The notes beneath the pieces are model-generated. The model worked only from the letters and a program-made list of their open reading frames with translations. It ran no database searches and was not told where the DNA came from. A stretch of DNA of 64,000 nucleotides, taken from an uncultured Eubacteriales bacterium (GTDB taxonomy: Bacteria; Bacillota; Clostridia; Oscillospirales; UBA644). The DNA is taken from positions 1-64,000 of the forward strand of contig CAJLLT010000003.1 in the NCBI GenBank assembly GCA_905207625.1, written 5' to 3'. Position 1 is the stretch's first letter; each line of letters starts with the position of its first letter. The translations under genes and the position numbers were made by a program. Of the stretch, positions 1 to 8,930 are shown in pieces.

Positions 1-20
1 TCACCGGTTAACCTTTATTT

Positions 21-84
21 AACCACGCGACTATCGCGTGGTTTTCGTTATACAATAAAAGGACTTCCGCAAGGAAGTCCTTTT
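21..84. terminator. Tandem inverted repeats, bidirectional terminators
   Basis: There are two perfect hairpins. The first has 10-bp arms (21-30 and 34-43), a 3-nt loop and TTTTCGTT on the plus strand. The second has 12-bp arms (57-68 and 73-84), a GCAA loop and T-rich flanks on both strands. They lie past the end of the leftward gene cluster that starts at gyrB and could also stop rightward transcription entering from outside the window. No gene is supported between them and the stop codon at 312; that stretch (85-311) shows nothing recognisable. Confidence 0.8.
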
Positions 85-311
85 CCTTATTCTTAAATCC
101 GAAACAGAGATGAGAAATGCAAATAGTATCCCCGAACCCGCCCTCACAGAAACGTCAACGTCACGGTAGTAAAGGTGAAATGTAAGTTTGCTCATGTGCT
201 CCATGACGAGCAAAACAGTAGAAAACACCTGCTCCGCAGTGTTAAATCATTGCGCGGACTCATTCTCAGCCGCAGAGATAACGTTCGCCCGCCCCTGTTA
301 CCAACTTTTTT

Positions 312-767
312 TCACATCAGGTCGGTATTCCAGTTCAGCCCCTGGATCATTACATCAAGTTCACGGAGCTGTTTTGAAAGATCATCAAGCTTTTTCTGAT
401 ATTCCTGAACATTAACCGTACTGAGTATCTTTATCTCACTGCGCATGCTCCTGGAAACGTTATAAGTCGCAGCGTCAAGAAAACGGCGCATACAGTCAAC
501 TTTGAGGGTCAGGCAGTCACGACGGGCAAGGAGAGCCGTCAGAGCTTCACCGTCAGCAGACTCAGTAGCCGCATTCGTCATGTTGATACGGGTAATAAGC
601 TCTTCATAACGTGCAAAAAGTCCGTTCATTTCGGCAATGAGGGCAACCGGGTCTTCCGCCGGCTTTTCTCCCTCCTGTACCTTTGCGTTATTTTCAAGCC
701 TTGAATTAAGCTGAGATATTCTTGTTCTGATATCCGAACGCTCGGAAAGTGCTTCGGCAAGTTTCAT
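312..767 (-). CDS. DIP1984 family protein
   Basis: A 151-aa protein that I recognise as the DIP1984 (DUF6847/septicolysin-like) family. The sequence opens MKLAEALSERSDIRTRI, has an NAKVQEGEKPAEDP segment near residue 27, a central ARRD and a C-terminal RELDVMIQGLNW. It is predicted to be almost entirely helical, with charged heptads, no signal peptide and no membrane segment, so it is probably a cytoplasmic coiled-coil protein. No biochemical function is established for the family. The ATG overlaps the end of rsmA by 4 nt, so it is the last gene of the leftward cluster and is followed by the double terminator. Confidence 0.8.
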   Translation of the reverse strand: MKLAEALSERSDIRTRISQLNSRLENNAKVQEGEKPAEDPVALIAEMNGLFARYEELITRINMTNAATESADGEALTALLARRDCLTLKVDCMRRFLDAATYNVSRSMRSEIKILSTVNVQEYQKKLDDLSKQLRELDVMIQGLNWNTDLM

Positions 768-1633
768 ATAAACATCTCCTTTTTCATATTACTGACAGCA
801 TCCGCAAGCCGTGCGAAATCCTCAGTTGAAAGGGTTTCACCCCGGGCAGAAGGACTGAGTCCCGCAGAGGAAATAACCGCCGCCGTCTGCTCGGAGGAAA
901 ATGGGTATGCGGACCTTAGATTATTCTGCAGAGTTTTCCGTCTCATTGAAAAAGCCGCACGGATCACCCGGAAAAACTCATCCTTATCCCGGACGAAAAC
1001 CCTTTTATTCTCCGGCTTGATATCAAACCTGATAACAGCGGAATCCACCTTCGGGGCAGGCATAAAAGAACCGGCGGAGACACCGAAAAGAGTCTTTACA
1101 TCGGCATAATAAGCCGCAGAAGCGGTAACCGAACCGTAATCCTTACCTCCGGGACCTGCGCAGAACCGCTGGGCAAGTTCCTTCTGAACCATAACCGTTA
1201 TACTTCTGATCGGTGCATTGCTTTCCAGCAAAGCCATAATTATGGGAGTGGTGATATAATAGGGAAGATTCGCACACACCGTCAGAGGTTTTCCGGTTTT
1301 CCCCGCCAGTGCGGCAAGATCTACGTTGAGAATATCATCATTGATAACATCCACATTGTCAAATTCAGCCAATGTCCGGTCAAGCATAGGTATAAGCCTG
1401 CGGTCGATCTCCACGGCGGTAACATGTCCCGCCCGTTTTGCAAGCTCCTTTGTCAGACATCCTATGCCCGGACCGACTTCGAGGACTTCGCTCTCTGCGT
1501 CAATACCGGAAGACTCCGCAATCTTTACCGGAATTGCGGAGTTGATGAGAAAATTCTGTCCGAGACTTTTGGAAAAGGTGAAACCGAACTCTTCCAGAAG
1601 CTCTTTTATTACTTTCGGGCTTGTAAGTTCCAT
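764..1633 (-). CDS. rsmA: 16S rRNA (adenine1518-N6/adenine1519-N6)-dimethyltransferase
   Basis: RsmA/KsgA dimethylates two adjacent adenines in helix 45 of 16S rRNA during late 30S assembly, using S-adenosylmethionine. At 289 aa it has normal family length. Visible are the N-terminal SLGQNFL element (residues 23-29), the SAM-binding GPGIG (54-58), the acidic VEID of motif II and the catalytic NLPYYIT (122-128). The C-terminal helical domain contains FSMRRKTLQNNL. Its ATG shares one base with the prfB stop (TAATG), so it is translationally coupled to prfB. Absence of RsmA is known to confer kasugamycin resistance in other bacteria. Confidence 0.97.
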   Translation of the reverse strand: MELTSPKVIKELLEEFGFTFSKSLGQNFLINSAIPVKIAESSGIDAESEVLEVGPGIGCLTKELAKRAGHVTAVEIDRRLIPMLDRTLAEFDNVDVINDDILNVDLAALAGKTGKPLTVCANLPYYITTPIIMALLESNAPIRSITVMVQKELAQRFCAGPGGKDYGSVTASAAYYADVKTLFGVSAGSFMPAPKVDSAVIRFDIKPENKRVFVRDKDEFFRVIRAAFSMRRKTLQNNLRSAYPFSSEQTAAVISSAGLSPSARGETLSTEDFARLADAVSNMKKEMFI

Positions 1634-2733
1634 TATTTGATGTACTTGAGATAGGCGTTGATGAATCCGTCAAGGTCACCGTCCATTACCGCATTGATGT
1701 TGCCCATTTCAAAGTTGGTACGGTGATCTTTGACCAGAGTGTAGGGCATAAAAACATAGGAGCGTATCTGGGAACCCCATGCTATCTGCATCTGGTCACC
1801 CTTAATGTCCTCGATCTTGTCCAGATGTTCGCGTTCCTTGATTTCCAGGAGCTTACTTTTGAGCATGCGGAGAGCCTGTTCCTTGTTCTGTTTCTGGCTG
1901 CGCTCATTCTGACATCCCACAACAATACCCGTGGGCTTGTGTATGATACGGATGGCAGAGTCGGTCTTGTTGACGTGCTGTCCGCCCGCACCGCTCGCTC
2001 TGTGGGCTTCAACGATAATATCTTCTTCACGGATTTCTATGGTTTTGTCATCATTTATCTCGGGAACGACCTCAACGGAAGCAAAGGAGGTATGCCTTCT
2101 GCCCGACGCGTCAAATGGAGAGACTCTGACAAGGCGATGAACTCCGGATTCAGATTTGAGATAACCGTATGCATTCGTACCCTCGATAACTATCGTGGCG
2201 CTCTTTATTCCGGCTTCGTCACCGTCCAGCATATCCGTTACCTTAACCTTGTATCCGTGCTGTTCGCCGAAACGGGTATACATGCGGAACAGCATCAGAG
2301 CCCAATCCTGAGCCTCCGTTCCGCCTGCTCCGGCATGAAAAGTAAGAATAGCGTTGCAGGAATCGTACTCTCCGCTGAGAAGAGTTTCAAGCGTCTGCTT
2401 CTCCAGCTCCGCTTCTATATCCGCGACGGATTTAATGATCTCATCCTCAAGGCCTTCCACGCCTTCCTCCACGGCAATTTCCACAAGGGTCTTGCCGTCA
2501 TCCAGCATGCCGAGGAGGTTGTTGTATTTGGTGATTTTTTCCTTGACGGATTTCTGTTCCGTAAGGATCTTCTGGGATCTGTCCATATCCGACCAGAAAT
2601 CCGGGGCAGTGCTCTGTTCCTCAAGCTCCGCGAGACGCTGTTTGAGCTGATCAAGCTTCAGCGCCGATGAAAGCTCCTCAATCTGCTTCGTCAGAGCTTC
2701 AAGTTTCAGTCTGTAATCATCAATAAGTATCAT
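1633..2733 (-). CDS. prfB: Peptide chain release factor 2, no programmed frameshift
   Basis: RF2 terminates translation at UGA and UAA. The 366-aa frame contains the codon-recognition tripeptide SPF (205-207) and the catalytic GGQ (250-252), plus the usual N-terminal coiled coil. In most bacteria prfB has an in-frame UGA near codon 26 that requires +1 frameshifting (CTT-TGA-C). Here the frame is open from the ATG: L27-D28 is read as CTT-GAT at the homologous position, so the autoregulatory shift has been lost. It lies between glyS and rsmA rather than next to secA, which is 24 kb away. Confidence 0.97.
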   Translation of the reverse strand: MILIDDYRLKLEALTKQIEELSSALKLDQLKQRLAELEEQSTAPDFWSDMDRSQKILTEQKSVKEKITKYNNLLGMLDDGKTLVEIAVEEGVEGLEDEIIKSVADIEAELEKQTLETLLSGEYDSCNAILTFHAGAGGTEAQDWALMLFRMYTRFGEQHGYKVKVTDMLDGDEAGIKSATIVIEGTNAYGYLKSESGVHRLVRVSPFDASGRRHTSFASVEVVPEINDDKTIEIREEDIIVEAHRASGAGGQHVNKTDSAIRIIHKPTGIVVGCQNERSQKQNKEQALRMLKSKLLEIKEREHLDKIEDIKGDQMQIAWGSQIRSYVFMPYTLVKDHRTNFEMGNINAVMDGDLDGFINAYLKYIK

Positions 2734-2750
2734 TGGCGCGGTTCAACCTT

Positions 2751-4154
2751 TCAAAAAACCAGTTTGTCTTCTATAAATCTGACCAGATCGGCGATCTTTA
2801 TACGCTGCTGCTGCATGGAATCTCTCTCCCTGACCGTTACGCAGCCGTCTTCGACGCTGTCAAAGTCATAGGTGATGCAGAAAGGAGTACCGATCTCATC
2901 CTGCCTTCTGTAACGTTTGCCGATCGAGCCGGCGTCATCAAAGTCAACGTTGAAATGCTTCCGCAGTTCCTCGAAAACAGGTTCCGCACCCTCGCTGAGC
3001 TTTTTGGAAAGGGGAAGGACAGCCGCCTTGAAGGGCGCAAGCACAGGATGAAGTCTCAAAACTACACGGGTATCGTTCTTCTCAGGATCGACCACCTCTT
3101 CATCATATGCGTCGCAAAGGACCGCAAGAACGCTTCTTTCAACACCCAGACTGGGCTCTATGACATAAGGAATATACCGTTCGTTGGCTTCCTGATCGAA
3201 ATAGGTAAGATCTTTGCCGGATACGGTCTGATGCTGTGTAAGGTCGTAATCGGTTCTGTCCGCAACTCCCCACAGTTCGCCCCAGCCGAAGGGGAAGAGG
3301 AACTCAAAGTCCGTGGTCGCCTTGGAATAGAAGCAAAGTTCCTCCGGATCATGGTCTCTGAGCCTGAGATTTTCGTCCTTGAGACCGATACTGAGCAACC
3401 ATTCGTGACAGAAGGAGCGCCAGTAATTGAACCATTCAAGATCGGTTCCGGGCTTGCAGAAGAATTCAAGCTCCATCTGCTCAAACTCACGGACGCGGAA
3501 AATAAAGTTTCCGGGCGTTATTTCGTTACGGAAGGATTTACCTATCTGACCGATACCGAAGGGAAGCTTTTTACGGCTGCTGCGCTGCACGTTGACAAAA
3601 TTGGTAAATATGCCCTGAGCCGTTTCGGGACGCAGATATACGGTATTCTTCGCGTCCTCCGTAACTCCCTGGAAGGTCTTGAACATCAGGTTGAACTGAC
3701 GGATATCGGTAAAGTTGTGCTTGCCGCAGGTGGGGCAGGGAATATTGTGCTCCTCTATAAAATCCTTCATTTCCGGCTGAGAAAAAGCGTCAATGGGCTT
3801 GGGAAGGGTAAATGAGGTCTCCCCACACCAATCCTCTATAAGTTTATCCGCGCGGAAACGCTCATGACATTCGCGGCAGTCAAGCAGGGGATCGGAAAAT
3901 CCCGCAAGGTGACCGCTTGCCACCCAGGTCTGGGGATTCATGAGTATGGCGGCATCAAGTCCTACGTTATACTTATTCTCCTGTACGAACTTTTTCCACC
4001 ATGCTTTTTTTATGTTATTTTTAAGCTCTACGCCCAACGGACCGTAATCCCAGGTGTTGGCAAGACCGCCGTAAATTTCGGAACCGGCGAAAACGAAACC
4101 TCTTGTCTTGCAGAGATTAACGATCTTCTCCATTGTTTTTTCATTATTCTTCAT
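2751..4154 (-). CDS. glyS: Glycine--tRNA ligase, alpha2 type
   Basis: A class II aminoacyl-tRNA synthetase that charges tRNA-Gly. The 467-aa single-chain form is the archaeal/eukaryal-like dimeric type found in many Gram-positives, not the alpha/beta tetramer. Visible are the N-terminal GSEIYGGLANTWDYGPLG, the motif 2 region FRVREFEQMELEFF, and a C-terminal anticodon-binding domain ending RDSMQQQRIKIADLVRFI. I chose the ATG at 4154 (MKNNEKTMEK), preceded by AAGGAA. A longer frame up to 4226 would lie inside gyrA and has no homology. The start overlaps the gyrA stop by 11 nt, implying coupled translation. No T-box leader is present. Confidence 0.96.
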   Translation of the reverse strand: MKNNEKTMEKIVNLCKTRGFVFAGSEIYGGLANTWDYGPLGVELKNNIKKAWWKKFVQENKYNVGLDAAILMNPQTWVASGHLAGFSDPLLDCRECHERFRADKLIEDWCGETSFTLPKPIDAFSQPEMKDFIEEHNIPCPTCGKHNFTDIRQFNLMFKTFQGVTEDAKNTVYLRPETAQGIFTNFVNVQRSSRKKLPFGIGQIGKSFRNEITPGNFIFRVREFEQMELEFFCKPGTDLEWFNYWRSFCHEWLLSIGLKDENLRLRDHDPEELCFYSKATTDFEFLFPFGWGELWGVADRTDYDLTQHQTVSGKDLTYFDQEANERYIPYVIEPSLGVERSVLAVLCDAYDEEVVDPEKNDTRVVLRLHPVLAPFKAAVLPLSKKLSEGAEPVFEELRKHFNVDFDDAGSIGKRYRRQDEIGTPFCITYDFDSVEDGCVTVRERDSMQQQRIKIADLVRFIEDKLVF

Positions 4155-6726
4155 CTGTTGTATTTCCTTCTTTTTCCTTTTCGGTATTTTCTTCCTCAGC
4201 GTCGGAGGGATCCTCTTCGATAACATCGGAGGTATCTATGCTGACGGTTTTTATATCGTCACTGTCGTCCTCTTCAAGAACGGCAACATTGAGAACCTTG
4301 ACCCCATCGGCAAAGCGCATCAGGCGAACGCCTCCGGACTGTCTGCTGTATTCGGGAATATCCTTTATCCTTACACGGATTATTACTCCGTCGGAGGACA
4401 TGATTATAAGATCCTCACTCTCGTCAACGGAGCGAATGGATGCCAGAAGACCCGTTTTTTCGTTGATCTTATGCGCCCTCATACCTTTTCCGCCGCGGCG
4501 GTGTGTGGTAAACTTATCAAAATCAGTGAGTTTTCCGTAGCCGTTCTCCGTTACCGTAAGAACTTTACGGCTGTCATCCGCAACCACCATTCCGACCACA
4601 TAATCGTCCTCGGAAAGTCTGATGGTACGCACACCTCTCGCCTGTCTGCCGAGGACACGGACGTCATTCTCGTCGTAACGGACGGCAAGACCATTGTGGG
4701 ATGCCACTATCATCTGCTTTGTACCGTCGGTAAGATGGACCGATACAAGCTCGTCTCCCTCGTCAAGATTTACGGCGATAAGTCCGCTCTTCCTGATATT
4801 GAGGAAGTCGGTCATGCTGCTTCTCTTGGATATTCCGTTACGGGTAACCATGTTGAAATAGTACCCGTCGGTGAAGTCGTTGACGGGAACCATGGCGGTT
4901 ATCCGTTCTTCCGGATCAAGCTGAAGCAGGTTTATCACGTTCATTCCCTTTGCCTGTCTTGAGGATTCGGGAATCTGATAGCCCTTTATCTTGAAAACTC
5001 TGCCCTTTGAGGTAAAGAACAGCAGCATATCATGGGTAGAACCCACAAAAAGCTCCTCCACATAGTCCTCTTCCCGGGCGGTATGGGCTGTAATACCTCT
5101 GCCGCCTCTGTTCTGGACCCTGTAGTTTTCCTCAGGCTGACGTTTGATATATCCGCGGTGGGTCAGGGTATAAACACAGGTCTTTTCTTCTATGAGATCC
5201 TCAATATCTATCTCACCCTCAACGTCCTGAATCTCCGTCTGACGTTCATCGGCGTATTTGTTTTTGATCTCAAGAAGTTCCTCGCGCAGAACCTTTACCA
5301 GCAACTCTTCGGAAGCGAGAAGTTCGTTGTAATACTTGATCTTCTTCTCAATTTCCTCATACTCGGCACGGAGCTTTTCTTCCTCAAGTCCCTGCAACGC
5401 CTTCAGCCTCATTTCGAGAATAGCCGAAGCCTGTACGTCGGAAAGCCCGAAACGTGTCATCAGGTTTTCCTTCGCGTTGTCATAAGAATTGCGGATTATA
5501 CGGATAACTTCATCGATATTTTCCTGAGCTATCAGCAATCCTTCAAGAAGATGTGCCCTTTCCTGAGCCTTTTTCAGATCGTACCTGGTACGTCTTATTA
5601 TAAGATCCTTCTGGAAAGCAATATACTCGTCAAGGATATGACGCAGTGAAAGAATTCTGGGCTGGGTCTGGTTATTCACCAGAGCCAGCATATTAACCGC
5701 AAAAGTCGTCTGAAGCTGAGTCTGATCAAACAGACGGTTCAGAACCACCTGACCGTTGGCATCCTTTTTCAGCTCAATGACTATACGCATGCCGTTTCTG
5801 TCCGACTCATCCCGGAGGTCAGAAATACCCTCCAGACGCTTTTCATGGACCTGATCGGCAATATTTGCTATAAGCTGACGTTTATTTACCTGATAAGGAA
5901 GTTCCGTAACGATTATGCGCTGTCTGTCCTTATTGAATTCCTCGAACTCTGTTCTTGCGCGAACGGTTATCCTGCCTCTGCCGGTAGCATAAGCGGCACG
6001 GATTCCTTTCCGTCCCAGAATTATGCCCTTTGTGGGAAAATCCGGACCGTGGACGCAAGTCATAAGCTCGTCCATGGTGGCATCGGGATTGTCAAGTATC
6101 ATTACCGTTGCGTCAATGACTTCTCCCAGATTGTGAGGAGGAATGTTCGTTGCCATACCAACCGCGATACCGGAGGAACCGTTAACCAGAAGGTTCGGGA
6201 AGCGGCTGGGAAGAACACGGGGCTCTTTGCGGGTCTCGTCAAAGTTGGGATCCCAGTCCACAGTATCCTTTTCAATATCCCGGAGCATTTCGTCGGAAAT
6301 TCGGCTCATTCTTGCTTCGGTATAACGGTAAGCCGCCGGGGGATCTCCGTCCACGGAACCGAAGTTTCCGTGACCGTCTATAAGGGGATAGCGCATTGAA
6401 AAGTCCTGCGCAAGACGAACAAGGGCGTCGTAGACCGAGGCGTCACCATGGGGATGATACCTACCGAGAACGTCACCTACTGCGGTGGCGCATTTACGGA
6501 AGGGTTTATCCCGGGTAAGGCCGTCTTCGTACATAGCGTAAAGAATACGTCTGTGAACCGGTTTAAGACCGTCCCTTACGTCCGGCAAGGCTCTTCCGAC
6601 AATAACGGACATGGCATACTCTATGTAACTGGTCTTCATCTCATGGACAAGCTCTGAGGAGGTTATGACCTGGTTCGGGAACATTATATCTTCGGGTTTA
6701 TAGTCAACATTTTTTCTCTTCGCCAT
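4144..6726 (-). CDS. gyrA: DNA gyrase subunit A
   Basis: Gyrase A carries the DNA breakage-reunion activity of the A2B2 enzyme that introduces negative supercoils. The 860-aa protein has the catalytic tyrosine Y135 in AAYRYTEARM, a GyrA-box-like HRRGGKGM in the C-terminal wrapping domain and a strongly acidic tail. The quinolone-resistance region reads HPHGDASVYDAL: Ala96 stands where E. coli has Ser83, as in Mycobacterium, while Asp100 (Asp87) is kept. It lies 13 bp downstream of gyrB in the same leftward operon; its end overlaps the glyS start. Confidence 0.98.
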   Translation of the reverse strand: MAKRKNVDYKPEDIMFPNQVITSSELVHEMKTSYIEYAMSVIVGRALPDVRDGLKPVHRRILYAMYEDGLTRDKPFRKCATAVGDVLGRYHPHGDASVYDALVRLAQDFSMRYPLIDGHGNFGSVDGDPPAAYRYTEARMSRISDEMLRDIEKDTVDWDPNFDETRKEPRVLPSRFPNLLVNGSSGIAVGMATNIPPHNLGEVIDATVMILDNPDATMDELMTCVHGPDFPTKGIILGRKGIRAAYATGRGRITVRARTEFEEFNKDRQRIIVTELPYQVNKRQLIANIADQVHEKRLEGISDLRDESDRNGMRIVIELKKDANGQVVLNRLFDQTQLQTTFAVNMLALVNNQTQPRILSLRHILDEYIAFQKDLIIRRTRYDLKKAQERAHLLEGLLIAQENIDEVIRIIRNSYDNAKENLMTRFGLSDVQASAILEMRLKALQGLEEEKLRAEYEEIEKKIKYYNELLASEELLVKVLREELLEIKNKYADERQTEIQDVEGEIDIEDLIEEKTCVYTLTHRGYIKRQPEENYRVQNRGGRGITAHTAREEDYVEELFVGSTHDMLLFFTSKGRVFKIKGYQIPESSRQAKGMNVINLLQLDPEERITAMVPVNDFTDGYYFNMVTRNGISKRSSMTDFLNIRKSGLIAVNLDEGDELVSVHLTDGTKQMIVASHNGLAVRYDENDVRVLGRQARGVRTIRLSEDDYVVGMVVADDSRKVLTVTENGYGKLTDFDKFTTHRRGGKGMRAHKINEKTGLLASIRSVDESEDLIIMSSDGVIIRVRIKDIPEYSRQSGGVRLMRFADGVKVLNVAVLEEDDSDDIKTVSIDTSDVIEEDPSDAEEENTEKEKEGNTTDEE

Positions 6727-6739
6727 TTCATCTCACCTC

Positions 6740-8671
6740 TTAATAGTCCAGATTGACCGCATATTTTGCGTTTGTCTCGATATATTCACGACGGGGTTCA
6801 ACGTCCTCGCCCATGAGTATCGTAAATATTCTGTCCGCGGCAACCGCATCCTCAAGCTCTATCCGACGAAGGGTACGCTTTTCGGGATCCATGGTGGTCT
6901 CCCACAGTTCGTGCGGATTCATCTCACCGAGACCTTTGAACCGGGAAATATCTATTTTGACGTTGGGATTACCGTCCCTCATTTCCGCGCTTATTCTGTC
7001 TCGTTCCTCATCACTGTAAGCAACACGGGTGTTTTTGCCCCTGCTGAGTTTATAAAGGGGAGGAACGGCGGAATAAACGTAGCCCTGTTCAATAAGAGGC
7101 CTCATGAAGCGGAAGAAGAAGGTTAGGAGCAGTGTTCTTATATGTGCGCCGTCAACATCGGCATCTGCCATTATTATTATCTTGTGATAGCGGAGTTTTT
7201 CAATGTTGAAATCGGTTCCGAGACCGGAGCCGAGGGCGGTGATTACCGGGGAAAGCTTATCGTTGCCGTAAATACGGTCGGCTCTTGCTTTTTCAACGTT
7301 CAGCATTTTTCCCCAAAGGGGAAGTATTGCCTGGAACCTGGAGTCACGTCCCTGGGTTGCGGAACCTCCTGCGGAGTCTCCCTCCACTATGTACAGTTCG
7401 GTCAGAGCGGGATCCCTTTCATTGCAGTCCCTGAGCTTATCCGGCATCTGTCCGGAGTCAAGCGCTGACTTACGTCTTGTTTCATCCCTTGCCTTACGCG
7501 CAGCTTCACGGGCTCTCTGCGCCGCAGTTGCCTTGTTTATTATTATCTTCGCGGTATTTGGATTTTCCTCAAGGAAAGCGGCGAATTTATTTGTTATAAG
7601 ACTGCTCACTACTCCGCGCATAAAGGAGTTTCCGAGCTTGGTCTTGGTCTGACCCTCGAATTCCGCCTCGGTAAGTTTGACGGAAATAACTACAGTAAGA
7701 CCTTCTCTTACGTCGTCACCGGAAAGATTCTGATCCTTTTCTTTGAGAAGCTTGTATTTTCTCGCGTAATCGTTTATGACTCCGGTAAGAGCGTTCTTGA
7801 ATCCTATTTCGTGGGTTCCGCCCTCGGTGGTACGAATATCGTTGGCGAATGAATAAAGCCTTTCGTTATAGGAATCGGTATACTGCATAGCTATTTCAGC
7901 CGAAGAATTCTCGTTCTCCTGGCTTACATAAACCACATCGTGGAGAGGTGTGCATTTTGCGTTTTCGTTTATGAACTCAACGTATGTTTTTATACCGCCC
8001 TCATACATGAGATCATTTACTACGGGCTCTTCACCTCTGTCGTCGGTGAATATTATGTGTACTCCGGCATTGAGAAACGCCTGTTCCCTCATTCTTGTGA
8101 GAAGAGTGTCATATTCGAACTCAAGGGTTTCAAATATTTCGGAATCAGGCAGGAATGTGCATTTGGTTCCTGTTTTATCCGTTTCACCGATTATTTTTAC
8201 ACTTTCCCTAGGAACACCCCGGTCATAATGCTGGAAATAAATATTTTTTCCGTTGTAGACCTCTACTTCAAGCCATTCCGACAGAGCATTGACCACCGAC
8301 GCGCCGACGCCGTGAAGACCTCCGGATACCTTGTAACCGGAACCTCCGAATTTTCCTCCCGCATGAAGTATGGTATAAACGACTTCTATGGTGGAAATCC
8401 CCATCTTGGGATGTATTCCCACCGGTATTCCTCTTCCGTCGTCTTCTACGGTAACTATGTTTCCTTTTTTGATGGTGACGTAAATATTGTGACAGTATCC
8501 CGCAAGGGACTCATCTATTGAGTTGTCAACTATTTCGTATACCAGATGATTAAGACCTTTGACAGACGTAGAGCCGATGTACATACCCGGTCTTTTTCTG
8601 ACAGCCTCAAGTCCCTCCAGAACCTGGATCTGAGTCTCGTCGTATTTTGCCGTAGTTCCGATGTCAGCCAT
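6740..8671 (-). CDS. gyrB: DNA gyrase subunit B
   Basis: Gyrase B provides ATP hydrolysis and the TOPRIM metal site. The 643-aa length matches the Firmicutes form without the proteobacterial insert. Visible are the GHKL ATPase motifs DNSIDE and DDGRGIPVG, GGLHGVGASVVNAL, the TOPRIM signature EGDSAGGSA, the metal-binding DADVDG and the C-terminal RRIELEDAVAADRIFTILMG. The ATG overlaps the end of remB by 8 nt, and gyrA follows after 13 nt. The recF-remB-gyrB-gyrA order matches Bacillus subtilis (recF-yaaB-gyrB-gyrA). Confidence 0.98.
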   Translation of the reverse strand: MADIGTTAKYDETQIQVLEGLEAVRKRPGMYIGSTSVKGLNHLVYEIVDNSIDESLAGYCHNIYVTIKKGNIVTVEDDGRGIPVGIHPKMGISTIEVVYTILHAGGKFGGSGYKVSGGLHGVGASVVNALSEWLEVEVYNGKNIYFQHYDRGVPRESVKIIGETDKTGTKCTFLPDSEIFETLEFEYDTLLTRMREQAFLNAGVHIIFTDDRGEEPVVNDLMYEGGIKTYVEFINENAKCTPLHDVVYVSQENENSSAEIAMQYTDSYNERLYSFANDIRTTEGGTHEIGFKNALTGVINDYARKYKLLKEKDQNLSGDDVREGLTVVISVKLTEAEFEGQTKTKLGNSFMRGVVSSLITNKFAAFLEENPNTAKIIINKATAAQRAREAARKARDETRRKSALDSGQMPDKLRDCNERDPALTELYIVEGDSAGGSATQGRDSRFQAILPLWGKMLNVEKARADRIYGNDKLSPVITALGSGLGTDFNIEKLRYHKIIIMADADVDGAHIRTLLLTFFFRFMRPLIEQGYVYSAVPPLYKLSRGKNTRVAYSDEERDRISAEMRDGNPNVKIDISRFKGLGEMNPHELWETTMDPEKRTLRRIELEDAVAADRIFTILMGEDVEPRREYIETNAKYAVNLDY

Positions 8672-8930
8672 TATTGTATGTCCTTTCTGTTTTTCTCTTC
8701 ATAAGAACTGAGGATGAGTACTGCGAAAGATATACCGTAAGATTGCCGTTTTCCCTGCAGACTATAAATGTTTTCGGCAGATCGTAGGCTATATTAACCA
8801 CCCGGAGTTTTTTTTGCTCCGCCGCAAGAAAATTTCTGGTGGCTTCCGCCTGGGTTGAGGATTCTATATCGAATATCCCGATTATATCCTCTTCGTAAAG
8901 CATACAGTTCATTCCGGCATTGATGAACAT
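8664..8930 (-). CDS. remB: RemA/RemB-family small DNA-binding regulator (DUF370)
   Basis: An 88-aa protein in the position of B. subtilis yaaB (remB), between recF and gyrB. It shares the MFINAG opening, EEDIIGIFDIES, the DLPKTFIV segment and the QYSSSVLMKRK end of the family. RemA forms ring-like oligomers that bind DNA and activates matrix genes; RemB also affects matrix expression, by a less defined mechanism. Whether this one does so is not shown by the sequence. It overlaps recF by 22 nt and gyrB by 8 nt, so the three are translated as a coupled unit. Confidence 0.88.
   Translation of the reverse strand: MFINAGMNCMLYEEDIIGIFDIESSTQAEATRNFLAAEQKKLRVVNIAYDLPKTFIVCRENGNLTVYLSQYSSSVLMKRKTERTYNNG

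Noticed and set aside
31..228. 65-aa frame on the minus strand near the window start
   Set aside because: It reads through two perfect terminator hairpins and has no ribosome site.
1723..2670. 315-aa open frame on the plus strand
   Set aside because: Antisense to prfB, whose GGQ and SPF motifs are complete.
4144..4226. T-box or other riboswitch before glyS
   Set aside because: The glyS start overlaps gyrA, so there is no leader, and no T-box core was seen.
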